A stretch of DNA of 34,243 bases, taken from Bacteroidales bacterium (GTDB lineage Bacteria > Bacteroidota > Bacteroidia > Bacteroidales > UBA1556). This document shows positions 8,130-15,939 of the stretch, in pieces. A program made the position numbers and the translations under genes. Under the pieces are notes generated by a model. The model did no database searches. It was not told where the DNA came from and worked only from the letters and a program-made list of their open reading frames with translations. The DNA is taken from NCBI GenBank assembly GCA_029935325.1, contig JAOZKO010000001.1, forward strand, positions 1-34,243, given 5' to 3'. Within the stretch, counting starts at the first letter, position 1. Each line of letters begins with the position of its first letter.

Positions 8130-9419
8130 ATGGATCCAACAGAAAAAGACTGGCTAGCGCGATATATTGACTTGCGTTCTGATATTTCGTTGGGTTTCCC
8201 TATTGGTGATGATTGGACTTGTCAAAAGCAGATATATAAATACCTACAGCCCACTGGAATTATTTATGGTCACCCTATTACACTTCCCAGTTCGGTCGAA
8301 GTTGCTACTGAGCCATGGCCTGTAAAAGAGCGCCTAGTAGTTATACTAACAGAAGGACTTTTGGCAACCTATTGTATTTATAATAATATAAATACGCCAG
8401 ATAGTGATACTTTAACCAAAGCTTCGGAAGCGATTAATCAGTTCTACCTTAAACTATATCCAAAGCATGCAAAAAAGGGTTTCTTTGAAGGAGCACCTAA
8501 AAGTAATCAACAGCAGTTAGAGCGGATTATTGCAAAAAGAATTACCGTTAAATCAGAGTGGAATGCTCAGTTTTGGAGAGGGTTTTTTCAAAATATTCTG
8601 CTGTTTGCTGACATAATCATTTTTCTTGATTATTTGAAATCGGAGCAAGACTTAAGTACTGAAACATTGCAGCAGCAGAGCAAAGAGATCCAACAGAATA
8701 TTATTTCTCTTTTATCAGTAATTGTTCATTTAGCTGATAATAGTGACAGCCAAAATATAAACTTCTTCCACTATTTTATTGAGTCCACAGATTTAAGTAA
8801 AATTGAAAAAGAAGAAGCTTTAAAGGCGAAAGTTTCTCCAGATATGGAAAAGCTTATAAGGTTTCTGAAAGATTCAGATTGGCTGCTTAAAAAGTATTTC
8901 CTTGAGTTGGGAGTTTTAAGCATTTGGGCAGATCATAGTGCCGAGGATTCGGAAAAATTGATATTAGAGGAACTCACCGATAAATTGAATCTTGATAGTC
9001 TGGAATTGGAAGCTAGCAGCTTTGCTGTGGAATCGTTTGTAATGTTAAATTGGCAACAGGTTCATTATTTGCAATCCAAACAAAGCTATTTGGTTCTTTC
9101 AAAGCGAATGGCACAGCGAATGACCAAGATTAGCAAAAAGTATGGCAATCAGATAAAAATTGAAATTGATGAAAATAAAGAGCTGGTAAAATTGCTAAAA
9201 ATATCCCAAGAGCGGCCATTAAGCCTAGATGAAAAGGAAAAAGTTAGATCTCAACTAATCGATATATTAAAAAGTATTCCTGCATTTGTGGTATTAGTGA
9301 TGCCAATGGCTTTTTTAACAGTACCTATCTTAATGAAAATATTACCAAAAAATTTATTCCCATCAAGTTTCGACCCAAATAGAATGATTAGTAAGCGGGG
9401 AAATCGGGTTTATGGATGA
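8130..9419 (+). CDS. LETM1-like domain protein of unknown function
   Basis: A 429-residue protein. The N-terminal 350 residues have no motif I recognise and look mainly helical, with an aromatic-rich start (DWLARYIDLRSDISLGFPIG). The C-terminus, about residues 365-420, reads LSLDEKEKVRSQLIDILKSI followed by a hydrophobic segment with MPMAFLTVPILMKILPKNLF and PSSF. This is the pattern of the LETM1 ribosome-binding-like domain, including the single membrane helix with its proline and the LLPKNL-PS motif. Bacteroidota homologues are annotated as LETM1-related biofilm-associated proteins. In mitochondria LETM1 acts in K+/H+ or Ca2+/H+ exchange; whether the bacterial protein transports anything is unknown. 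The ATG at 8130 is the first in frame. A 38-codon frame overlaps its stop (9412-9528). Confidence 0.75.
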   Translation: MDPTEKDWLARYIDLRSDISLGFPIGDDWTCQKQIYKYLQPTGIIYGHPITLPSSVEVATEPWPVKERLVVILTEGLLATYCIYNNINTPDSDTLTKASEAINQFYLKLYPKHAKKGFFEGAPKSNQQQLERIIAKRITVKSEWNAQFWRGFFQNILLFADIIIFLDYLKSEQDLSTETLQQQSKEIQQNIISLLSVIVHLADNSDSQNINFFHYFIESTDLSKIEKEEALKAKVSPDMEKLIRFLKDSDWLLKKYFLELGVLSIWADHSAEDSEKLILEELTDKLNLDSLELEASSFAVESFVMLNWQQVHYLQSKQSYLVLSKRMAQRMTKISKKYGNQIKIEIDENKELVKLLKISQERPLSLDEKEKVRSQLIDILKSIPAFVVLVMPMAFLTVPILMKILPKNLFPSSFDPNRMISKRGNRVYG

Positions 9420-9528
9420 GGAGTATAGCGCCAACCTACGAGCTCTCAATAACCCCAAAAAACTAAAGGAAAAACGAAAGAATATTCCAATCAAAGTATT
9501 ATCATGCTTGAGGGACCAATTTGATTAG
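9412..9528 (+). CDS. Possible small ORF overlapping the LETM1-like gene stop (38 codons)
   Basis: ATG at 9412 overlaps the TGA (9417-9419) of the preceding gene in a different frame, a layout compatible with translational coupling. The peptide begins MDEEYSANLRALNNPKKLKE, is strongly charged (many Lys/Arg), and ends CLRDQFD before TAG. I recognise no family. It may be chance; the only evidence is the start/stop overlap and hydrophilic composition. Confidence 0.2.
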   Translation: MDEEYSANLRALNNPKKLKEKRKNIPIKVLSCLRDQFD

Positions 9529-9631
9529 ACTAACTTTATTAACTATCTTCTGTTAAGACTTCGCCAATTTTATTTACCGTATTTTCTTAAAACTTACCTA
9601 CATTTACCAACATAAACCAACAAAATAGCTT

Positions 9632-10972
9632 ATGACTCGCAAGAAAAAGCAGAAAAAGATTTTTGTATTGGATACCTCGGTGATTTTATATAATCACAAT
9701 TCCTTAAATAGCTTTGAAGACAATGATGTAGCAATCCCAATTACTGTATTGGAAGAGCTTGACAACTTCAAAAAAGGTAATGAAACCAAAAATTTCGAAG
9801 CTCGAGAGTTTATTCGTATTCTCGATAAATTATCGGGAAATGGAGTGCTACAGGATTGGGTTTCTTTGGAAGGCAAAGGCAAAGGGCGGATGATAGTTGT
9901 GATGAACGAGTTCGTAAATGGCGATAATAATGCTATTAGAGTTTTTGGCGATGATAAACCTGATCACCGAATATTGAATGCAGCCCTGAAAATGCAAAAG
10001 GATTATCCGGATTGCAAAGTGACCATGGTTAGTAAGGATGTGAACCTTAGACTAAAAGCTAAGGCGCTAAATCTCAATGCCGAAGATTTTCAAACGGGAA
10101 AAATTCAAAATGTAGAAGAATTATATACTGGTAAGCTTTTGGTTGAGGATTTGCCTTCTGAGATAATTGTAAAGCTTTATGATGAAGGTTTTATTGATCC
10201 AAAGGAAATAGACATTAAGGATATTTTTCCTAATCAATATTTTATACTAAAGAATGGAAAATCATCAGCATTAGCATATTATAATCCAATAACAAGGTTA
10301 ATTGAAAGAGTTGAGAAGCATAATGCACAGCGTATCAGACCTCGAAATGCTGAGCAAGTATTTGCTTTGCATGCCATAATGAATCCTGATGTAAAATTAG
10401 TAACCTTGCAAGGAGTAGCAGGAACAGGAAAAACACTATTGGCATTGGCAGGAGCATTGGAGCAGAAAAGAGAATATAAACAGATATTTATGGCGCGCCC
10501 AATTGTGCCCCTTAGCAATAAAGATATTGGCTATTTGCCAGGCGATATTAAGACGAAACTTAATCCATATATGGAGCCTCTTTTTGATAATCTGAAATTT
10601 ATCAAAAATCAATATAATGAGAATGATAAGGAGCATAAGAATTTTGATATTATGCTTGAAAAGGAAAAATTGCTAATCTCACCACTTGCTTATATTCGTG
10701 GTAGGAGTTTGTCAAATATTATTTTTATTGTTGATGAAGCACAAAACCTAACTCCTCACGAGGTAAAGACTATAATTACACGAGCTGGAGAAAACACAAA
10801 AATTATTTTCACAGGAGATGTTTATCAAATTGACACTCCATATCTAGATTCTCAATCAAATGGCTTGTCATATCTTATTGATAAGATAAAGCATCATCCG
10901 ATTTATGCACATATAAAACTCGAAAAGGGAGAGCGATCTGAATTGGCGAATTTAGCTAATGATTTACTTTAG
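9632..10972 (+). CDS. PIN-PhoH fusion ATPase (PhoH2 family)
   Basis: A 446-residue protein with two domains. Residues about 9-150 are a PIN-type RNase domain: KIFVLDTSVILYNHNS carries the first acidic residue (Asp14), and later acidic positions include Glu42 in VLEELDNFKKG and Asp111 and Asp136. Residues about 225-446 are a PhoH-type P-loop ATPase with Walker A GVAGTGKT (261-268) and Walker B IIFIVDEAQ (363-371), followed by FTGDVYQID. PIN-PhoH2 proteins are described as RNA helicase/RNases, sometimes paired with an upstream antitoxin. No antitoxin-like gene is present in the 212 bases upstream apart from the doubtful 38-codon frame. Length and both active sites are intact. The ATG at 9632 begins a basic tract (MTRKKKQKK) right before the PIN domain. 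Confidence 0.93.
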   Translation: MTRKKKQKKIFVLDTSVILYNHNSLNSFEDNDVAIPITVLEELDNFKKGNETKNFEAREFIRILDKLSGNGVLQDWVSLEGKGKGRMIVVMNEFVNGDNNAIRVFGDDKPDHRILNAALKMQKDYPDCKVTMVSKDVNLRLKAKALNLNAEDFQTGKIQNVEELYTGKLLVEDLPSEIIVKLYDEGFIDPKEIDIKDIFPNQYFILKNGKSSALAYYNPITRLIERVEKHNAQRIRPRNAEQVFALHAIMNPDVKLVTLQGVAGTGKTLLALAGALEQKREYKQIFMARPIVPLSNKDIGYLPGDIKTKLNPYMEPLFDNLKFIKNQYNENDKEHKNFDIMLEKEKLLISPLAYIRGRSLSNIIFIVDEAQNLTPHEVKTIITRAGENTKIIFTGDVYQIDTPYLDSQSNGLSYLIDKIKHHPIYAHIKLEKGERSELANLANDLL

Positions 10973-11048
10973 GGGCCTTCTATTAATTCCTTTCTTTCAG
11001 GTAATTATTAGGAGTTCTCTATAGATATTCTAGATTGTTTTAGTGACT

Positions 11049-11180
11049 TACCTTGGATTTTGACCCTAAATACCATTATTATACCTTGGATTCTGACCAA
11101 TTATTGTTAATATTTACCTTGGATTCTGACCAATATTATCGTATATTTGCATTGGAATTTGACCAAAAGGTAAATATATT
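11049..11180 (+). repeat. Four 33-base tandem units ending exactly at the DUF4143 ATPase start codon
   Basis: Units begin at 11049, 11082, 11115 and 11148; each is exactly 33 bases and the last ends at 11180, one base before the ATG at 11181. The conserved part is TACCTTGGATTCTGACCAAT (units 2 and 3 identical over 19-20 bases; unit 1 has ...TTTTGACCC, unit 4 GCATTGGAATTTGACCAA). Within it TTGG and CCAA form a dyad separated by seven bases. The other 13-14 bases of each unit are AT-rich and variable. The array overlaps the predicted promoter at 11119-11149, so it looks like a set of operators. Confidence 0.85.
11119..11149 (+). promoter_or_regulatory. Predicted promoter inside the 33-base repeat array
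   Basis: TATATTTG (11142-11149) fits the -7 consensus TAnnTTTG and spans the junction of units 3 and 4. The TTG of TTGG in unit 3 (11119-11121) lies 20 bases upstream, in the -33 position. Transcription would start near 11155, within unit 4, so proteins bound to units 3 and 4 would cover the promoter. Confidence 0.5.
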
Positions 11181-12500
11181 ATGAAAAGAGACATCTATAA
11201 AGAACTGATAGACTGGCGAAGAGCTGATTCAATAAAGCCATTATTAATACGAGGGGCAAGACAGGTAGGGAAAACATTTATTATTCAGAAGTTTGGTGAA
11301 AGCGATTTTTCCAATTGTATTACTATTAATTTTGAGCGAAATCCAGAGTATAAAGACGTATTTACAACTTTTGATCCAGTTGAAATAGTAGAAAGAATAA
11401 TACTATTAACGGCAAAAAAAATTGTTAAAGGTAAAACCTTGCTGTTTTTCGATGAAATACAAGAATGCCCAAAAGCAATAACATCTCTTAGGTATTTCTA
11501 TGAGGAAATGCCCGATTTGCACGTTATAGGAGCAGGGTCACTTTTAGAATTTGCATTAAGGTCAGGCGATATAAAGGTTCCTGTTGGTAGAATTCAATAC
11601 ATATATATGCACCCTTTAAGTTTTAATGAATTTTTAGATGCATTAGGAGAATCAGCCCTAAAGAATCATATTTCATTAAGTCAGAATATAGCTGATATAA
11701 CAGATTCATTACATAATAAGCTTATTGATTTAGTACGTAAATATTATTTGATTGGAGGTATGCCAGCAGTTGTAAAAGAGTATATTAGCACTAGAGATAT
11801 TATTAAATGTCAAAGGATACAAAGATCAATAATAGATACATATACAGATGATTTTGGAAAATACTCTAAAGATTCGAATATCAAATATCTTCAAATGGTA
11901 TTTTACGCTGCAGCATCAATGGTTGGTAAAAAGTTTGTTTATTCACATGTCGATAATAGTATTAAATCTAGATATTTGAAGGAAGCTGTTGAGTTACTTG
12001 AAACAGCAGGTGTTTTAACCCGAATAAGGCGAACAAATGGAGACGGACTTCCTTTAGAGGCAAACGTGAAAGACAATTTTTTTAAATTATTATTCCTTGA
12101 TGTGGGCTTACTGCATAGTGTCAATGGAATTTATAATGAAACAATAAGAACCGAAAATCTTGCCTCTATTTTTAATGGAGCTGTTGCTGAACAATTTGTA
12201 GGACAAGAATTATTAGCTAATCAAGATTTTTATAAAAAACCTACTCTTTTCTATTGGGCTCGCGAAGCAAAAAATAGTAATGCTGAGATAGATTATTTAA
12301 CTAGCTATAAGAGTGATATTATACCCATAGAAGTAAAATCAGGAAAGTCAGAAAAGATGATTAGCTTAAAAATGTTTATTAATAAATACAAATCAAAGAT
12401 TGCACTGCAGGTGTCACAGTCTAAATCTAGTAATAAAGCAATAGTAGTTTCAATACCATTTTATGGAATAGCGAATTTCACAAAGTTAATAGATAACTAA
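11181..12500 (+). CDS. AAA ATPase with C-terminal DUF4143 domain
   Basis: A 439-residue member of the AAA_14/DUF4143 family. Walker A is GARQVGKT (25-32) and Walker B is LLFFDEIQE (87-95), followed by sensor-like VIGAGSLLEFAL. The DUF4143 part (about 215-385) ends in a PD-(D/E)xK-nuclease-like set: Glu338 in AEQFVGQELL, Asp371 in AEIDYL, and Glu384-x-Lys386 in IPIEVKSGKS. The family is widespread and often multicopy in Bacteroidota; its cellular role is not established, with suggestions of mobile or stress functions. The gene stands alone: PhoH ends 208 bases upstream and plsC converges 34 bases downstream. Four 33-base repeats reach its ATG. No frameshift; it looks intact. Confidence 0.92.
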   Translation: MKRDIYKELIDWRRADSIKPLLIRGARQVGKTFIIQKFGESDFSNCITINFERNPEYKDVFTTFDPVEIVERIILLTAKKIVKGKTLLFFDEIQECPKAITSLRYFYEEMPDLHVIGAGSLLEFALRSGDIKVPVGRIQYIYMHPLSFNEFLDALGESALKNHISLSQNIADITDSLHNKLIDLVRKYYLIGGMPAVVKEYISTRDIIKCQRIQRSIIDTYTDDFGKYSKDSNIKYLQMVFYAAASMVGKKFVYSHVDNSIKSRYLKEAVELLETAGVLTRIRRTNGDGLPLEANVKDNFFKLLFLDVGLLHSVNGIYNETIRTENLASIFNGAVAEQFVGQELLANQDFYKKPTLFYWAREAKNSNAEIDYLTSYKSDIIPIEVKSGKSEKMISLKMFINKYKSKIALQVSQSKSSNKAIVVSIPFYGIANFTKLIDN

Positions 12501-12534
12501 AAAAACTAATGACCACGATTTTAGCAATGATGGA

Positions 12535-13242
12535 TTAAGAATCAAGCAAGTCCTGTATCTTTTGGCGAGTTAGTTTTTGTAATTCAATTTCTGATAATTC
12601 TGCAACTACTGATGCATCTATTGGTTCGCCAAAAATCATCCTTACTTTGCCGGGCCTAATATGTTTGGAAGTAATATTATTAATTTTCCATAAGCCTTGG
12701 AAGGCAATAGGGATAATACCAACTTCTGACTTTTTGGCCATCATAAAAGGTAGTTTCTTAAAAGAACCCATTTCAGGTGGTGTCTTAGTTCGTGTTCCCT
12801 CAGGGAGTATTAATATATTTTTTCCTTGCTTTACTTCCTCTACTGCTTCTAACATTGTTTTGAAAGATGCCCTAGGACTAGAGCGGTCTATTGGCAAATT
12901 ACCGTATTTTTTAAGCACCCAGCCATATAGTGGAACTTTAAAGTGACTAGCTGCTTGTATGCCCCAAAAATCTACAGGAATAAAGCCGAGTAACATTGGA
13001 ATATCAAACATACTCACATGGTTTGGCATAAACACATAGTTTTTTGTTCGGTCAATATTATCTGTTCCTTCCAACGAAACTCGAATAAATAATAGCTTAA
13101 AAAACGTTTGAAGAAAAGTTCTTACCCATTTAATAAATGTTTTATAAGGCCATATTGATGCTACAATTAGGAACCATATTAAAAAAATAACAAATACTAA
13201 GAATGCAACTGCCCATTCCCATGCTGTAACTATATATTTCAT
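12535..13242 (-). CDS. plsC: 1-acyl-sn-glycerol-3-phosphate acyltransferase
   Basis: A 235-residue membrane-associated acyltransferase that makes phosphatidic acid from lysophosphatidic acid, an early step of phospholipid synthesis. An N-terminal transmembrane segment (about 11-32) is followed by the catalytic NHVSMFDIP (His75, Asp80; the HX4D motif), the acceptor-binding NLPIDR (115-120) and PEGTR (147-151). A final signature, GIIPIA, is near 175. Length is typical of PlsC. It starts at the ATG at 13240-13242, about 42 bases after the pepP terminator hairpin, so it probably has its own promoter. Related lyso-ornithine or lysophospholipid acyltransferases share these motifs and cannot be excluded. 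Confidence 0.9.
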   Translation of the reverse strand: MKYIVTAWEWAVAFLVFVIFLIWFLIVASIWPYKTFIKWVRTFLQTFFKLLFIRVSLEGTDNIDRTKNYVFMPNHVSMFDIPMLLGFIPVDFWGIQAASHFKVPLYGWVLKKYGNLPIDRSSPRASFKTMLEAVEEVKQGKNILILPEGTRTKTPPEMGSFKKLPFMMAKKSEVGIIPIAFQGLWKINNITSKHIRPGKVRMIFGEPIDASVVAELSEIELQKLTRQKIQDLLDS

Positions 13243-13283
13243 AAATTAATGATTAATATTTAATTATAATCCAATTGCAAAAG

Positions 13284-13319
13284 TAAAAAAAAAAGCCGTA
13301 GTAAAAATCCACGGCTTTT
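13284..13319 (-). terminator. Rho-independent terminator after pepP
   Basis: Perfect 9-base arms AAAAGCCGT (13291-13299) and ACGGCTTTT (13311-13319) with an 11-base loop. On the minus strand the stem is followed by a run of T (13284-13294 read in reverse), as expected for termination of the pepP transcript 27 bases after its stop codon. Confidence 0.85.
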
Positions 13320-13345
13320 AGTCCTTTTTAATAATTCTCTTATTT

Positions 13346-14737
13346 CTACTTTCCGATAACCGCAGCTAACTCCTCAGCAGTAATTGGAATTCTTTTATCT
13401 CCCATAATTCTACCACCAGTTTCTGTTATCAATAGGTCATCTTCGAGGCGAATGCCACCAAAATCACGATACTCATTTACCTTATCAAAATTAATGAAAT
13501 CAGTGTTGATACCTTCAGCTTTCCACTTATCCATTAGTGCTGGGATAAAGTATATACCAGGTTCGTTGGTAATAACAAAGCCAGGTTTAAGCTCGCGAGC
13601 TAAACGAAGGTATGCCGTTCCGAACTGAGAGCTACGCTTTAATTCATCGCCATAACCCACATAATCTTCACCAAAATCTTCCATATCATGTACATCAAGT
13701 CCCATCATATGACCTAGGCCGTGAGGCATAAATAGTGCATGAGCACCTGCAGCAACGGCTTCATCAATATTACCTTTCATCAAGCCTAACGACTTCATGC
13801 CTTCAGCAATGGTTCTTGCAGCTAGCATATGCATCTCACGATACATAACCCCAGGTTTTACCTTGGCATTTACAGCATTATTTGCTGCCAATACAATTTC
13901 GTAAATTTCTTTCTGCTTTTGAGTAAATGTTCCTCCCACAGGCGATACACGAGTATTATCAGTAGCATATCGCATTGGTGATTCAAAACCACAATCTACT
14001 AAAAGCAAATCATTGGTTTTTAATATATTATTATGATTGTGATTGTGAAGAGTTTCGCCACGCTTCGAAAGAATAACAGGGAAAGAAACATGACCACCAT
14101 TGCGCAATGCAACTCCTTCTACTGCTCCGGCAATATCGCGCTCATGAGCACCGTCAATTGCCATTCGCATAGCGGTTGTATGCATTTCAGTTCCTATAGC
14201 CATTATCTCATCAAGATGTGCAATTTCGTATTTGTCCTTTATACTTCGTAGAGCAACAATTGCGTTTATTAGCTCAACAGAAGCAGCAGCTTTAGTTTCC
14301 TTAGCTTTAATGCCTGTAAGTTCTTCTAATAGAATCATATTTGCTGAGCGATAAGGAGGAGTGAAATGGACCTTACGACCTTGCGAAATTGCATTTTTAA
14401 TATAATCGAAAATAGAATTGAAACTTTGAGTATGCTCAATGCCAACTTCAGATGCCTGATCCTTAACTGATGGCTGAGGTCCCATCCAAATAATATCATC
14501 AATTTCCACATCATTACCAAAGATAATATCTTTGCCAGAATCTAAATCCAAAACAGCGGCATAGCCAGGATGATCAATGCCAAAGAAATACAAAAAGGTA
14601 GAATCTTGGCGATAGTGGTAAGTGTTTTGAGGGTAATTCATAGGAGCTTCATTATTTCCTAAAATAAGAACAATGCCCTCCTTCATTGAAGAATGCAAAC
14701 GTTTTCTTCGATCTATATAAACTTCTTTTTTAAACAT
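13346..14737 (-). CDS. pepP: Xaa-Pro aminopeptidase (M24B)
   Basis: A 463-residue aminopeptidase P that removes an N-terminal residue preceding proline. Residues 1-140 are the AMP_N domain (RRKRLHSSMKEGIVLILGNN). The catalytic pita-bread domain follows, with the dinuclear metal ligands in order: Asp248 (LLLVDCGFE), Asp260 (YATDNTR), His343 (GLGHMMGLDVHD), Glu392 (TNEPGIYF) and Glu432 (IRLEDD). All five are present, so the enzyme should be active. Cytoplasmic: no signal peptide. A -7 promoter element is at 14763-14770 and a terminator at 13284-13319, so the gene appears to be monocistronic. Confidence 0.95.
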   Translation of the reverse strand: MFKKEVYIDRRKRLHSSMKEGIVLILGNNEAPMNYPQNTYHYRQDSTFLYFFGIDHPGYAAVLDLDSGKDIIFGNDVEIDDIIWMGPQPSVKDQASEVGIEHTQSFNSIFDYIKNAISQGRKVHFTPPYRSANMILLEELTGIKAKETKAAASVELINAIVALRSIKDKYEIAHLDEIMAIGTEMHTTAMRMAIDGAHERDIAGAVEGVALRNGGHVSFPVILSKRGETLHNHNHNNILKTNDLLLVDCGFESPMRYATDNTRVSPVGGTFTQKQKEIYEIVLAANNAVNAKVKPGVMYREMHMLAARTIAEGMKSLGLMKGNIDEAVAAGAHALFMPHGLGHMMGLDVHDMEDFGEDYVGYGDELKRSSQFGTAYLRLARELKPGFVITNEPGIYFIPALMDKWKAEGINTDFINFDKVNEYRDFGGIRLEDDLLITETGGRIMGDKRIPITAEELAAVIGK

Positions 14738-14762
14738 ATTTACAAATTATTGGTTAAGGCTA

Positions 14763-14770
14763 CAAATTTA
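14763..14770 (-). promoter_or_regulatory. Predicted -7 element of pepP
   Basis: TAAATTTG on the minus strand fits TAnnTTTG, 25 bases before the pepP ATG (14737). No clear -33 element is seen upstream. Confidence 0.4.
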
Positions 14771-14814
14771 GGAATAATTAGGCAGACCGCTTTATTAATA
14801 TTTGGTAAAATTTT

Positions 14815-15939
14815 TCAATTCTTCCTCCCCTTCCAGCCAACACCTATTAACAAGCCAAAGACTCCCACAAAAACAATAAAGAAAGGATAGATAATCTCTA
14901 GAAGCAAAAGGTTTTTTAGAATACCTTTTTTATCAAAAAACCTTGCTGCGGATAATAGTATTGGTAGATCTATTATTGTTTTCAAAATAAAGAGTGCAAT
15001 AGGTAAATACCAAAACTCACCAATAAAACTTATAAGAATAAGTGATGCCAATATCAAAATATTAAAGCCTAGGATAATGATAGCTGTAAGGCTAGTATAA
15101 TTAATTTTATAATGCTTTGCTTTGGATGTCCAGCGGAATCGTTGTTGTAACCAATCATTTAGACTTTTTGGAGCAGGAGTTTCTACAATTGCATCTTGGT
15201 CTTTTAAAAAGTAAATTTCATCCTCGCCATAATTATTCACCACATAATGCATTAAAAAAATATCATCACCAGAAGCGATATCACTTTCATATATTTCGCC
15301 AAGTGCTTCTATTGCCATTCTTCTATCAAAAAGCAGATTTGCAGCATTAAGCATTATAGGTTTTCTAATTCCCATAGCTCCGGCACCACTTGCTACCAAA
15401 CTCATAAACTCAATATCCATAAACTGACCCCAGAGTGTGCGTTTTGATATAAAACTAATTGGACCAGCAATCATCTTTGCCTTTCGCTGATGCAATGCTT
15501 GATTGTATGATAATAGTAATTTGTTTGGAACTCGACAGTCGGCATCTAAAGTAAGAATAAACTCATTAGTTGCAATGGAAAGAGCTTCTTTTATGGCATG
15601 TTTCTTTCCTCCTTGGCTTGATAAAAGCTTCCAATTACAATTATTAGTTATAATGAAGTTAGAAATTATTTGATAAGAGGAGTCTGTGGATTCATCATCT
15701 ACCAATAGAATTTCAAAATTTGAAGAAGGATATTCTAATGCGCTTAGGTCGTTTAATAAATTAGGTAGATTTTCAGCTTCATTTCTTAAAGCTATTATTA
15801 TTGAAAAGCTATTGCTTAATATTTTGGTTTCGCTTACTTTTTGTTCCTTGGTTTTGTTCCATCCGTAGGTAAATGACAGAATTGTCAATGCGTAAAGCAA
15901 TGAAAAAACTATTAGCAATATTAAAAAGCTAAGCCACAT
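14815..15939 (-). CDS. Membrane glycosyltransferase, family 2
   Basis: A 374-residue GT2 enzyme with an N-terminal membrane segment (about 3-24) and two to three hydrophobic segments at the C-terminus (about 270-370). The catalytic part starts at FSIIIALRNEAENLPNLL and shows LLVDDESTDSS, the DxD-like LTLDADCRVP, the aspartate-rich ESDIASGDD and the QRFRW motif (LQQRFRWTSKAKHY), the Q-x-x-R-W signature of processive membrane synthases. The polymer or lipid it builds cannot be deduced. Its start codon lies inside the end of the upstream flippase-like gene (11-base overlap, 15929-15939), a sign of translational coupling, so the two probably act on the same glycan or lipid-linked product. Confidence 0.88.
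   Translation of the reverse strand: MWLSFLILLIVFSLLYALTILSFTYGWNKTKEQKVSETKILSNSFSIIIALRNEAENLPNLLNDLSALEYPSSNFEILLVDDESTDSSYQIISNFIITNNCNWKLLSSQGGKKHAIKEALSIATNEFILTLDADCRVPNKLLLSYNQALHQRKAKMIAGPISFISKRTLWGQFMDIEFMSLVASGAGAMGIRKPIMLNAANLLFDRRMAIEALGEIYESDIASGDDIFLMHYVVNNYGEDEIYFLKDQDAIVETPAPKSLNDWLQQRFRWTSKAKHYKINYTSLTAIIILGFNILILASLILISFIGEFWYLPIALFILKTIIDLPILLSAARFFDKKGILKNLLLLEIIYPFFIVFVGVFGLLIGVGWKGRKN

Noticed and set aside
11049..11180. CRISPR array
   Set aside because: The conserved part is only about 19 bases and the variable part 13-14 bases; there are only four units, no cas genes nearby, and the array abuts a start codon.
12647..12946. 99-codon plus-strand frame inside plsC
   Set aside because: It is antisense to a gene with intact catalytic motifs and has no recognisable domain.
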